Of a stretch of 35,583 nucleotides of DNA, positions 14,512 to 22,870 are shown piece after piece. This DNA comes from Acidimicrobiaceae bacterium. Its GTDB lineage: Bacteria > Actinomycetota > Acidimicrobiia > Acidimicrobiales > RAAP-2. The number at the start of each line of letters is the position of its first letter. The first letter of the stretch is position 1. The position numbers and the translations under genes are program-made. The notes beneath the pieces were generated by a model. The model was not told the DNA's origin and did not search any database. It saw nothing but the letters and a program-made list of their open reading frames with translations. The stretch spans positions 37,047 through 72,629 of the forward strand of contig PLKM01000054.1 in assembly GCA_003141095.1 (NCBI GenBank). Direction: 5' to 3'.

Positions 14512-16767
14512 CTACTGACGGGCCATCCCCTCTCGGGCGGCCGTTTCCTCCTCATCGCCGGCGTTCTGGGAGATCAGTTGAATGTCCACTCGCTCGAGAC
14601 GCCCCTCGAAGGCGAACTCGTCGCGGTAGCGCTTGGAGACCGGTGAACCGTGGTCACGGCCGATGCTCATGCCGATGCTCGAAATGATGCGCATCAGAAA
14701 CGGGAGATGACCAGATCCCACCACTCGACCATCAATCACGAGCTCGACATCGGCGTCGTTCTTGCCGCGACGGAATCGAAGACCAATTACCGAGGGCCCC
14801 GTCGGGACAACTTCCGTCGACTCGACAATGTGGTGTTCGTTGAAGATGTTGTAGTCAAAGATCAGTCGATCGTGCTGCACGAAAAAACTGACGCCGGCGT
14901 TTTCCGTGCCCGAGGCCATCACCACGCCGCCCGCGCCGGCGGGGCGGTCAATAGTGGCGTCGAGATCCCAACTGCGTCCGCCAATCCCGGCCGCCGCCTG
15001 GGGTGGAATAGGACTGAGCGGCGGACGATAGGTGTAATGGCGACTGAGTGGGTGGGGCGAGTTTTCGCGATAACGGGCTCCGAAGAGCTCAATGCCCCGG
15101 TCGTCCAGTGGTAGCACCCCGAACTCTTCGGCCTCTCGCCACCAGAGCGCCACGAGTTCGGCGAGCTTCTCGGGACTGGACGTCGCGAGGTCGTGGCACT
15201 CGGAGGCGTCGATTGCCACGTGGTAGAGCTCCCAGCGGTCATCGTCGAACGAGACTCCCGGCACGTGACGGGTGACGGCCTTCCAGCCTTCGCAGTACAT
15301 GGCGCGGTGCCCACCCATTTCGAAGTACTGCTTGGACCGTTGACCTCTCGCATCACCGCGCGTGAAGGTGTAGCCGATCGATGCGCCGGCGAGCGGCATC
15401 TGCTCCAGGCCCCGGTAGACCTCCGGCACGGTCACTCCCGCCGCTTCATAGACCGTGGGTGCGATATCCGTGACGTAGTGGAACTGGCTGCGGATCTCAC
15501 CCTTGGCCGCGATTCCGTCCGGCCAGTGCGCAATGAGCGGCACGTGCACTCCACCCTCGTGCGTGTTCTGCTTGTACCACTTGAAGGGTGTGTTTCCGGC
15601 CTGCGCCCAGCCCCACGGATAGTTCGAGTGACTACTCGGTCCGCCAATGTCGTCCAGGCGCTTCACCGCCTCATCGGGGCTCTCGAGGATGAAGTTGAAG
15701 TACTTCATCTCGTGCAATATGCCAAACGGCCCGCCCTCTTGCGAGGCACCGTTATCCGACATCAGCAAAATCAGGGTGTTATCGAGTTCACCCAGTTCTT
15801 CGAGACCCCGGACGAACCGTCCGATCTGGGCATCAGTATGTTCGAGAAACGCGGCGAAGGCCTCTTGGAGCCGACACGCCAGTCTCTTCTGATTATCCGG
15901 CAACGAATCCCACGGCTCCACGCCTTCATTGCGAGGCGCTAATTCGGTGTCGGGAGCGACGATCCCGAGTTCCTTTTGACGGGCGAACCAGCGCTCGCGG
16001 GCGGCGTCCCAGCCCTCGTCGTATCGACCGCGATGTTTGAGAAGATACTCCTCGGGCGCCTGATGCGGGGCGTGCGTGGCGCCGAAGGCGAAGTAGTTGA
16101 AGAATGGTCGATCCGGTCTGATTGACTTCGCATCACGGATGAACTCCAGCGCGTGATCGACCAGGTCTTCACTGAGGTGATACCCCTCGCCCACGCTTTT
16201 GGGGGGCTCGACCCGGTGGTTGTCGTAGACCAGATCGGGCGAAAACTGATCGGTCTCGCCGTCCAGGAATCCGTAGTGTCGATCAAAGCCCCGCGCGAGC
16301 GGCCACTGATCGAAGGGCCCCGCCGAGGACGAGTTCTCCATCGAGACCAAGTGCCACTTGCCAATCGCCAACGTCGTGTAGCCGTTCTCACGCATAACCT
16401 CGCCCATGGTTGCGGCGTGATTGGAGATTTGACCACGCATCGATGGAAACCCCGAACTCCAGTTGGAGATTCCGCGCATGCCGACGCTGTGATGGTTACG
16501 GCCCGTCAAGAGAGCGGCTCGCGTTGGTGAGCAAAGTGGCGTGACGTGAAAATTTGAGTAGCGAAGACCGCCGGCCGCCAGCGCGTCGATGTTCGGAGTC
16601 GGCAGGTCGGAACCGAAACACCCGAAGTGCGAGAAACCCAGGTCGTCAATCAAGATCACGACGACATTGGGCGCATCCTGCTTCGGGTGCGCGGGCGTTG
16701 GCCACCACGGAGTCGAATCGGCCAAGGTCCGGCCGATCTTGCCTTCGAACGGCTCATAGCGCTTCAT
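14512..16767 (-). CDS. Arylsulfatase, type I formylglycine-dependent, cytosolic
   Basis: The product is 751 residues, a long sulfatase like mycobacterial AtsA/AtsD. Metal ligands Asp41-Asp42 occur in VVVILIDDLGFS, and the CxPxR signature PLCSPTRAALLTGR places the residue converted to formylglycine at Cys79. A GKWHL motif and RPFFNYFAFGATHAPHQAP follow. The last 150 residues form a beta-rich domain (DATIDRPAGAGGVVMASG). There is no signal peptide, so it probably cleaves sulfate esters taken into the cell. It needs a formylglycine-generating enzyme, which is not in this window. A G-rich element (GGGGGAC) precedes the ATG. The dehalogenase follows 37 bp downstream, suggesting a two-gene catabolic operon. 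Confidence 0.93.
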   Translation of the reverse strand: MKRYEPFEGKIGRTLADSTPWWPTPAHPKQDAPNVVVILIDDLGFSHFGCFGSDLPTPNIDALAAGGLRYSNFHVTPLCSPTRAALLTGRNHHSVGMRGISNWSSGFPSMRGQISNHAATMGEVMRENGYTTLAIGKWHLVSMENSSSAGPFDQWPLARGFDRHYGFLDGETDQFSPDLVYDNHRVEPPKSVGEGYHLSEDLVDHALEFIRDAKSIRPDRPFFNYFAFGATHAPHQAPEEYLLKHRGRYDEGWDAARERWFARQKELGIVAPDTELAPRNEGVEPWDSLPDNQKRLACRLQEAFAAFLEHTDAQIGRFVRGLEELGELDNTLILLMSDNGASQEGGPFGILHEMKYFNFILESPDEAVKRLDDIGGPSSHSNYPWGWAQAGNTPFKWYKQNTHEGGVHVPLIAHWPDGIAAKGEIRSQFHYVTDIAPTVYEAAGVTVPEVYRGLEQMPLAGASIGYTFTRGDARGQRSKQYFEMGGHRAMYCEGWKAVTRHVPGVSFDDDRWELYHVAIDASECHDLATSSPEKLAELVALWWREAEEFGVLPLDDRGIELFGARYRENSPHPLSRHYTYRPPLSPIPPQAAAGIGGRSWDLDATIDRPAGAGGVVMASGTENAGVSFFVQHDRLIFDYNIFNEHHIVESTEVVPTGPSVIGLRFRRGKNDADVELVIDGRVVGSGHLPFLMRIISSIGMSIGRDHGSPVSKRYRDEFAFEGRLERVDIQLISQNAGDEEETAAREGMARQ

Positions 16768-16816
16768 AGTCCCCCTCGTACTAAGCGCCACGTTAGAGCA
16801 CGCGCCCGGCCGTTTC

Positions 16817-17749
16817 CTAGGAGGAACGAGCCAGCTTCTCTGAAACAACTTCGCGCGACGGGCAGGTTGCTGGACCGAACGCACTGATGGCGATGGCGGC
16901 GCCGACGTTCGCCCTGCGAAGAGCATCGACGTAAGTGGTCCCCCTCGCGAGTTCCGCCAGCAACACGCCGTTGTGCACGTCGCCCGCGCCGTTCGTGTCA
17001 ACCACCTGCGTTGGGACACCAGGCACTTCAACGATCGCTTGATCGGCTCGGGCGAGAACGCAGCCCCGCACGCCATCTCGAACCACGACGCCACGTCGTC
17101 CGGTCGTCGCGAGAAGTCTCTCCGCGCTGGCGCTGGCACACTCGTCGCCGGTGAGCGAGGACGCCTCGCCGGCGTTGCACAAGAACCAGTCCGTGCGGGC
17201 CATGACCTCTCGCAGTACCTCTGCGGGGATATCGAGCACCCGTGGACCCGGATCAAACGCGACGACGACACGGGACGAAAGTTGGCGCAGCCAGGTCATC
17301 ATCTCGCCTCGGATCTGGGGATAGACGAAGTTGTAGCCAGAAAAAAACACGTAGTCACCGTCGCCGATTGCCACCGACAGCAGGTCCGAGGCGTTGAGCG
17401 TTCCCTCAGCACCGGGTGACGTGACGAACGTTCGTTCCCCGTCGCCTTCGACGAGCACGATGCAGATACCCAGGTCCTGATCGCCGCGTGGTTGCACCGC
17501 AACCTCAATCTCTTGCTCACGAAGAGCGTCGAGGGCGATATCGGCAAATGGTCCGCCGCCAACTTGGCCAACGTACGTCACGGCCATACCTTGACGAGCC
17601 GCGGCGCTCATAGCATTGAAGCCACCCCCGGCGGTGACGAGTCGATTGGTAACCAGCGCGTCAGAACCACGCAGTGGCAGACTGGAGATCTTCAACACCA
17701 CGTCGATCATGACCGTATCGAGAACGAAGAAACGTGGTGAAACTTCCAT
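16817..17749 (-). CDS. PfkB-family carbohydrate/nucleoside kinase
   Basis: The product is 310 residues of the ribokinase superfamily. The N-terminal di-glycine substrate segment is GGGFNAMSAAARQG, followed by VTYVGQVGGGPFAD; the C-terminal anion hole and catalytic base are in VVDTNGAGDVHNGVLLAEL, the PfkB signature. It phosphorylates a sugar or nucleoside with ATP; the exact substrate cannot be read. It follows an ADP-ribosylglycohydrolase-family gene by 11 bp on the same strand, and an NCS1 nucleobase permease is divergent just upstream. In E. coli, yegV (PfkB) lies beside yegU (ADP-ribosylglycohydrolase) and yegT (nucleoside transporter), so a ribose or nucleoside substrate is the natural guess. 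Confidence 0.9.
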   Translation of the reverse strand: MEVSPRFFVLDTVMIDVVLKISSLPLRGSDALVTNRLVTAGGGFNAMSAAARQGMAVTYVGQVGGGPFADIALDALREQEIEVAVQPRGDQDLGICIVLVEGDGERTFVTSPGAEGTLNASDLLSVAIGDGDYVFFSGYNFVYPQIRGEMMTWLRQLSSRVVVAFDPGPRVLDIPAEVLREVMARTDWFLCNAGEASSLTGDECASASAERLLATTGRRGVVVRDGVRGCVLARADQAIVEVPGVPTQVVDTNGAGDVHNGVLLAELARGTTYVDALRRANVGAAIAISAFGPATCPSREVVSEKLARSS

Positions 17750-17760
17750 ACCACAGCACC

Positions 17761-18783
17761 TTACCGACGCAGGGCGAGCAGCTCACGCGAGACCTTGGCC
17801 AGATTCAGCGAGTTCGTCTCCTCGACCAGTGCGGTGGCCCACGAGGGGAATGACGTCATACCGCCGCACGCTCCCGCCATTGCTCCCGTCATCGCTGCGA
17901 TGGTGTCGCAGTCTCCACCGAGCGAAGCCGCGACACAGCAGGCGCTCCACGAGTCCTCACCGTACGCCGCGAGCAGTGCGAACGCCGCGGGCACTGATTC
18001 GTTGGAAGCCAGACTGGACCCGATTACCTCGTTGATCGCCCCGATGAGAGGTAGTCCTTTGAAGGAGCGACCGAGCTCGACGGCTTTGACGATCTGCGCG
18101 GCAACTCGGGGGCCCCCACTCGCCGACCCGTACGTCGCACCGAGCTGCGCGCTTCGAAGTCCCGTGGCGATGGCGTCGTCGTGCGACGCCCCATCTATCC
18201 CCGCACTCACCACCGCCGCGACGGCGCAGGCGGCGCTGATGGCGACCGAGGTGTTGTGAGTTGGGGCGCTTACTTCAACGACTCGAGCGACCAGCGCCTC
18301 GAGGTTGCTGCTCGCGCACACGATGCCCACGGGGGCAATCCGCATCGCGGCGCCATTAGTCGTGCCGGCGACGCCGGTTTGCGAAAGATCCACGCCCATC
18401 TCAATATTGAATAGAGCCCTCTTCGTCGACGGACCGAGCAGATCGAGCAGTCCTCGACGTCGAACGCTCTGCTCCCACTCGAGGAGTCGTCGAGCGTACG
18501 CTCTGGCATCAAATGAGTCGAAGGACGCCAGTAGAACGTCGGCGAGGATGAGCGCCTGTTCCGTATCGTCGGTGACCGTCGCCGACTTCAATCCGGCGGC
18601 GAACGGATGCGTCGGACTTGAAGGGTGAAACTCCGTCACCAGCTCGCCGAACTCCTTGACAATTTCTTCACGAGTGAGCGACTGCGTGGGCATCCCCAGC
18701 GCATCACCAAGAGCGAGTCCCGCGAGCGTGGCGTGGGCGCGGTCAAACGCCCTCGATCCACCCAACACGGCAGCATCCGTCAC
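17761..18783 (-). CDS. ADP-ribosylglycohydrolase (DraG-like) family protein
   Basis: The product is about 340 residues of the all-helical dimetal family. The first metal site is in VTDDTEQALILADVL and the second in GGDCDTIAAMTGAMAGA, both with the expected acidic residues, so the enzyme should be active. Members remove ADP-ribose from proteins or nucleic acids or cleave small ADP-ribosyl or nucleoside-like N-glycosides. Its partners here, a PfkB kinase and a nucleobase permease, favour small-molecule catabolism over protein de-ADP-ribosylation, which is inference. I choose the GTG at 18783 over a TTG at 18792 because a -10-like TAACTT sits exactly 7 nt upstream of that GTG. Confidence 0.9.
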   Translation of the reverse strand: MTDAAVLGGSRAFDRAHATLAGLALGDALGMPTQSLTREEIVKEFGELVTEFHPSSPTHPFAAGLKSATVTDDTEQALILADVLLASFDSFDARAYARRLLEWEQSVRRRGLLDLLGPSTKRALFNIEMGVDLSQTGVAGTTNGAAMRIAPVGIVCASSNLEALVARVVEVSAPTHNTSVAISAACAVAAVVSAGIDGASHDDAIATGLRSAQLGATYGSASGGPRVAAQIVKAVELGRSFKGLPLIGAINEVIGSSLASNESVPAAFALLAAYGEDSWSACCVAASLGGDCDTIAAMTGAMAGACGGMTSFPSWATALVEETNSLNLAKVSRELLALRR

Positions 18784-18796
18784 GTTGGTCAAGTTA
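18781..18796 (-). promoter_or_regulatory. Leaderless -10 element of the ADP-ribosylglycohydrolase gene
   Basis: On the minus strand TAACTT (18796-18791), 7 nt and then GTG (18783-18781). A TCTTGG hexamer 17 nt further upstream could be the -35. The TTG alternative start overlaps the -10 itself, which argues against it. Confidence 0.45.
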
Positions 18797-18928
18797 GTCG
18801 CAATGCTGTCGAGCCAAGATCGTCACGGCGTGGGCGCCACGCTCAATTGTTTCCTAAACGTCTTCGCCGTACTGATTCTCCCGCCTAAAATCTGGCCAAC
18901 GATTTTCGACGTTCCGCCAGGGGGCCGC

Positions 18929-20401
18929 GTGAGTGATGAACTTTCCGAACTACTAGGGACCGGCGGCGGTGGCGCACTACGCGTCGAAGAGAACGGCATC
19001 AACGTCATTGATGAGTCGCAGCGAAAAGGCCATCCTCGAGAACTCTTCTGGCCCTGGTTCGGCGCCAACATTTCAGTTCTCGGCCTCGGTTACGGATCCT
19101 ACGTCCTAGGTTTTGGAATCTCCTTCTGGCAGGCAGTGGTTGTGGGTCTGGTCGGCATTACCGTCAGCTTTCTTCTCTGTGGCATCATCGCCACCGCCGG
19201 CAAGCGCGGATCCGCGCCCACCATGGTGCTCAGCCGTGCGGCCTTCGGCATTCGAGGGAACCGCTTGCCATCGGCGATTTCGTGGCTACTTTGCGTGGGC
19301 TGGGAGACGGCGCTGATGGTGATCGCGGTGCTCGCAACGTCGACGGTCTTTACACGGCTGGGCTGGGGCGGCGGCACCGGCGTCAAGGTTGTCGCCCTCG
19401 TCGTCATCGGCGCGCTCATCGTTGGCGGCGGCGTGATGGGCTTCGACCTCATCATGCGCATGCAGGCGATCATCACCGTCATTACCGGCGTGCTCTCGGT
19501 GTTCTTTATCGTTCTCACTTTCAAGCACATCAGCTGGCACGTCGTGTCACACGTGCACAGCGGGTCCGCGCAAAGCCTGATCGGCGCGCTGGTCTTCGTG
19601 ATGACCGGATTCGGGCTCGGATGGGTGAACGCGGCGGCGGACTACTCTCGCTACCTCCCTCGCAACTCGTCGACCAAAGGCGTGGTGTGGTGGACAACGT
19701 TTGGTTCGTCCATCGCTCCGCTGGTGCTGCTGTTCTTCGGACTGCTCATAGCCGGCTCCTCCAGCTCACTCAGCAGCGAGATAGGCAACAACCCCGTCGG
19801 TGCCCTCACCAATTTGCTGCCGACGTGGTTCCTGGTTCCCTTCGCCATCGTCGCGATCCTCGGTCTGGTCGGTGGCGCAGTACTCGACATCTACTCGTCG
19901 GGACTCTCGCTCTTGTCAGCCGGGATAAGAATCCCCCGCTACGCTGCGGCGGGAGTCGACGGCGTCATCATGGTCGGCGGCACGATTTACATTGTCTTTG
20001 TAAACGGCAACTTCCTCAACTCGTTCGAGGGATTCCTCATTACCGTGGGCGTTCTCATTGCCGCGTGGTGTGGAGTGTTCCTCGGCGACCTGGTGCTTCG
20101 AAGGAAGGACTACTCCGACGCCGACCTCTTCAACGGCGCGGGACGCTACGGCGACGTTCGCCTCGTTCCGATTCTCACGATCATCGCCACCAGTTTTGTA
20201 GGTTGGGGCCTCGTGACCAACTCGTACGCGTCATGGCTCACGTGGCAGGGTTATCTGCTCAAGCCCTTCGATCTTGGCGGCAAGACCGGGGCCTGGGCGT
20301 ACGCGAACCTCGGAGTCCTCGCGGCCCTCGCCTTAAGTTTTGTGGTGACGCTCATTTTTGACCGCCAAAGCGTTCTCACTCAGGAGTCGATGAGCGAATA
20401 A
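18929..20401 (+). CDS. NCS1-family nucleobase:cation symporter (cytosine/purine permease)
   Basis: The product is about 490 residues with hydrophobic segments consistent with 12 membrane helices. WPWFGANISVLGLGYGSYVLG in helix 1 and VLSRAAFGIRGNRLPSAISWLLCVGWET are typical of the PF02133 cytosine/purine/allantoin permeases related to CodB. It imports a nucleobase or hydantoin-like compound with Na+ or H+; which one cannot be predicted. I take the GTG at 18929 as start, since the frame upstream lies inside the divergent ADP-ribosylglycohydrolase gene and is unlike the family. A TAAAAT hexamer at 18887-18892 with TTCGCC 17 nt before it is a possible promoter. The divergent arrangement suggests shared control with the kinase pair. 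Confidence 0.92.
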   Translation: MSDELSELLGTGGGGALRVEENGINVIDESQRKGHPRELFWPWFGANISVLGLGYGSYVLGFGISFWQAVVVGLVGITVSFLLCGIIATAGKRGSAPTMVLSRAAFGIRGNRLPSAISWLLCVGWETALMVIAVLATSTVFTRLGWGGGTGVKVVALVVIGALIVGGGVMGFDLIMRMQAIITVITGVLSVFFIVLTFKHISWHVVSHVHSGSAQSLIGALVFVMTGFGLGWVNAAADYSRYLPRNSSTKGVVWWTTFGSSIAPLVLLFFGLLIAGSSSSLSSEIGNNPVGALTNLLPTWFLVPFAIVAILGLVGGAVLDIYSSGLSLLSAGIRIPRYAAAGVDGVIMVGGTIYIVFVNGNFLNSFEGFLITVGVLIAAWCGVFLGDLVLRRKDYSDADLFNGAGRYGDVRLVPILTIIATSFVGWGLVTNSYASWLTWQGYLLKPFDLGGKTGAWAYANLGVLAALALSFVVTLIFDRQSVLTQESMSE

Positions 20402-20422
20402 CTCGCGAGCGCAAGGAATCGG

Positions 20423-20983
20423 CTAGGCCAACTGTTTAATCCACTCGGCGGTGGTGATGACGGTCGCCTGACGAGGAAAGACCTTCTCCATCAGCACGCG
20501 GTGCACCTCGGGGTCCGCGTCGGCGCACGCGTCACTCAATATCGTGATCTTGAAGTCAAGGTCAGCGGCTTGACGGGTGGTCGAGAGCACCACCCCACTC
20601 GTCGCCAGCCCGCAGAGCACCAGGGAGTCGACGTCGAGTGATCGCAGCACCACCTCAAGGTCACTTCCGGCAAAGGCACTCACTCGGCGCTTCGTGACGA
20701 TTGGCTCGCCGGCGAGTGGCGCCAGTCTGGGGTGCACCTGGGTCGAGTCGGCATTCTCGCTCATCGTGCCCAAACCGGCGAGGGCGGCGAACGATTTGTT
20801 CTTCGGGTTCACCTCGGGTGCACCCTCACGAAAGGCGACCCGCACGTAAATCACTGGTCGCTCGGCAGCCCACGCCGCTCCCTGCGCCGTCGCCACCCTA
20901 TCCAAGAGGCCCTCGGAGTCGTCGGCGAATCGTTCGACGATGCCGTTCTGCATATCCATTATGAGCAGGGCTTCTTTTGACAT
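20423..20983 (-). CDS. Isochorismatase-fold hydrolase homologue lacking the catalytic Cys
   Basis: The product is 186 residues of the isochorismatase-like fold. Asp10 (LIMDMQNGI) and Lys98 (IVTKRRVSAF) of the Asp-Lys-Cys triad are present, and the VLCGLATSGVVLSTTRQAAD segment aligns with the usual GxATxxCVxSTxRxA. Where nicotinamidases and N-carbamoyl hydrolases have cysteine, this protein has Val131. True isochorismatases also lack that cysteine, so it may hydrolyse an ether-type bond, or be inactive. It converges on the NCS1 permease with a 21-bp gap, hinting at a shared substrate pathway. GGAGACGAC before the ATG provides the ribosome-binding site. Confidence 0.9.
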   Translation of the reverse strand: MSKEALLIMDMQNGIVERFADDSEGLLDRVATAQGAAWAAERPVIYVRVAFREGAPEVNPKNKSFAALAGLGTMSENADSTQVHPRLAPLAGEPIVTKRRVSAFAGSDLEVVLRSLDVDSLVLCGLATSGVVLSTTRQAADLDFKITILSDACADADPEVHRVLMEKVFPRQATVITTAEWIKQLA

Positions 20984-21358
20984 GTCGTCTCCTCGTGCGT
21001 GATGTTGAAACTGTCAGAACTCTTCCATGCCACGAACTGGTTGACCCGCGTACCTGAGCAAGCGAAGGGCGCAAGCATCGAGCCCATCGGCGTGCGAGTG
21101 GAGAGAGTCCACATAACAATCTACGCAGTCTGGGAAGATCGGACCCGGTGGAGGGCTAGGCCAGGCCTCGTGCACACATTGACGCTCGCCAGCATCCGCA
21201 CCGCCATCAAAGCCGCCAGCAGAGGCGCCGCTGTCGTCGCGCTGGGTCCCGCGATCACACCGATCAAAGCACAGGGTGACCCTGCATCCATCGAACACCG
21301 CGACGAGTCCCGTCTCGCCATAGCGCGTCGCCAGCCTTCAGTCTTCGCGAAAGACGAA
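20984..21358. other. 375-bp region without a supported gene
   Basis: Open frames exist on both strands, but none has a recognisable domain, a good ribosome-binding site or normal composition. One minus-strand frame at 21121-21321 has a short hydrophobic alanine-rich run that could pass for a membrane segment. The stretch includes the 5' region of the isochorismatase gene and the downstream region of the secreted-protein gene. I see no tRNA cloverleaf or strong terminator. It may hold a small RNA or a decayed gene, but the sequence does not show which. Confidence 0.3.
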
Positions 21359-22183
21359 CTACTTCGACAACGTGTTCTGCAGACTCACGATCTCCTTGAA
21401 CTGCACGCCCAGCTCGGTGCTCAGTGCCGATATCCGGGTCCTCGAAATTGGCGTCTTCTTCTTCTGGAGAATCAGAATCTCGTCAGCGCTGACCTCTCTT
21501 TGTATCTTCGCGAACGTGGTGATCAGTGCGTTGAACGTGGCACTCGGACCATTGGCGTCGCTTTCGAGGCTCGTGGCCTCCTCTTCCAGGTTCTGGCTGG
21601 CGTAGATGTCATTCGGAACAGTTGAAGACTTGACGTCCAACGCCTCGGCGTCGAGTTGCATCGCGTAGAGCACTGCGACGGCCCCGACGCTCCAGGGAAC
21701 GTACGCCGCCGTCCCGCCGTTGACGTCAACCGCGAGGAGATACGTGTCCGAGCCGACATTCGCGGACTGATAGTAAATCAGTCCGGTGTTTTTCGCGACG
21801 GCGTCACTGCTTGACTCTTTCGGGTACGCCGCGTACGCGCGGGCGAGCGAGTGGACGTCGGACTCGAATTTTTCCACAATTACCTCTTGCGACGAAGGCA
21901 CCGAGCTCTTCGCCACCTTCTTCGCCTCGTCAGTAAGTGCCGCCATGTCAAGAGCGGCGGTCTTCTTTTCGGTGCTTCTCGTCTTCTTGCACTTTGAGGT
22001 TTCGCAAAAGAAGTAGTCCCGGATGTTGTTCACGTACGTGTCGGCATTCTTCACGATGATCGTGGTTTCCGATGACGGAGTCGACGCCGAAGCGTGGGCC
22101 AGGGGCGTTGCGCAGAAACCCACCGTCAGGAGGCCCGCGACGAGACTACCCGCTACCCGCTTTGGCATTATCGCTAGTCGCAT
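21359..22183 (-). CDS. Secreted protein of unknown function
   Basis: The product is 274 residues. A Sec signal peptide is clear: basic start (MRLAIMPKR), hydrophobic core VAGSLVAGLLTVGFCATPLA and a likely AHASA cleavage site. The mature part is mostly polar and helical, with a Cys pair in FFCETSKCKK that could form a disulfide, Lys-rich patches and a heptad-like C-terminal part (SALSTELGVQFKEIVSLQN) suggesting coiled coil. I recognise no family. AGGAGG lies 7 nt before the ATG, so it should be well translated. It is divergent from the YbjQ-family gene and probably a single-gene unit. Confidence 0.8.
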   Translation of the reverse strand: MRLAIMPKRVAGSLVAGLLTVGFCATPLAHASASTPSSETTIIVKNADTYVNNIRDYFFCETSKCKKTRSTEKKTAALDMAALTDEAKKVAKSSVPSSQEVIVEKFESDVHSLARAYAAYPKESSSDAVAKNTGLIYYQSANVGSDTYLLAVDVNGGTAAYVPWSVGAVAVLYAMQLDAEALDVKSSTVPNDIYASQNLEEEATSLESDANGPSATFNALITTFAKIQREVSADEILILQKKKTPISRTRISALSTELGVQFKEIVSLQNTLSK

Positions 22184-22318
22184 TTCGGCCTCCTTGTGAC
22201 GACCAACCTTAAGCGACGCGCTTCGCGCTCACCCCACGTCCCGCTTTTCACGGGCGGGCGATCGAAGTCGCGCCCGCGAGCGCTTAGGGTTGAACTCAGG
22301 ACGAACAAGGAGATCAGC

Positions 22319-22642
22319 ATGTTGATCGTAACGACCAATGATCTGCCCGGCTACAAGATCACGCGCGTCATCGGTGAGGTCAACGGCTTGACTGTTCGAA
22401 CACGGAACGTGGGGGCGCAGATCGGCGCCTCATTCAAGGCGCTCGGCGGAGGCGAACTTCGAGGTCTCACCAAGCAACTGCACGAAGCACGCGAAGAAGC
22501 GCTCACCCGCCTGAAGGAAGCCGGCGAAGCGGTGGGGGCGAATGCCGTACTGGCAATGCGATACGACTCGAACGAACTCGCGGGTACCTTCCAAGAAATC
22601 CTGGCCTACGGCACCGCCGTGGTGGCGGAGCCGGCGCCATAG
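22319..22642 (+). CDS. YbjQ/UPF0145 family protein
   Basis: The product is 107 residues, the usual size for this family. The conserved pattern is TTNDLPGYKITRVIGEVNGLTVR, then REEALTRLKEAGEAVGANAVLAMRYD and the final AYGTAVVAEPAP. Members form ring-shaped pentamers or decamers and are annotated as putative heavy-metal-binding proteins, but their role is not known. The start is set by AAGGAG (22307-22312) six nt upstream of the ATG; an upstream extension to 22196 is not conserved. It stands between divergent and co-directional secreted-protein genes with no functional link that I can see. Confidence 0.9.
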   Translation: MLIVTTNDLPGYKITRVIGEVNGLTVRTRNVGAQIGASFKALGGGELRGLTKQLHEAREEALTRLKEAGEAVGANAVLAMRYDSNELAGTFQEILAYGTAVVAEPAP

Positions 22643-22668
22643 TCGGTGCGGGCGACAGTTCGATGCGA

Positions 22669-22733
22669 CGTCAGTTCTGACGGTGTTCCGGTGAAGACCT
22701 CATCTCATCGCCCGTGACGATGGTCGCTCACGG
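22669..22733 (+). terminator. Two inverted repeats downstream of the YbjQ-family gene
   Basis: CGTCAG-TT-CTGACG (22669-22682) is a perfect short palindrome. It is followed by CCGTGACGA-TGG-TCG-C-TCACGG (22712-22733), a 9-bp stem with one bulged C. Neither has a U-tract. They lie 27 and 70 bp after the stop codon and may end or protect the transcript; the first could also be a protein-binding site. Confidence 0.3.
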
Positions 22734-22785
22734 TGCGGTTCATCCCGGTCAGATTGTTCGTGCTACTTTCGAATTGAGGAAGTCC

Positions 22786-22814
22786 TTGACGATGAGGGAA
22801 AATAGGCATAGAAC
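22786..22814 (+). promoter_or_regulatory. Candidate promoter of the neocarzinostatin-fold gene
   Basis: TTGACG (22786-22791), a 17-nt spacer and TAGAAC (22809-22814) form a good SigA-type promoter about 55 nt upstream of the ATG at 22871. Confidence 0.5.
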
Positions 22815-22870
22815 AGTTAAGGGGTTTGAATCAAGCGCAGTCAAGTAGTCCATTCACCTGAAGGAGACAA

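Noticed and set aside
16768..17271. N-terminal extension of the sulfatase into the PfkB gene.
   Set aside because: The family starts near MKRYEPFEGKIG, and the added residues are an out-of-frame copy of the kinase gene.
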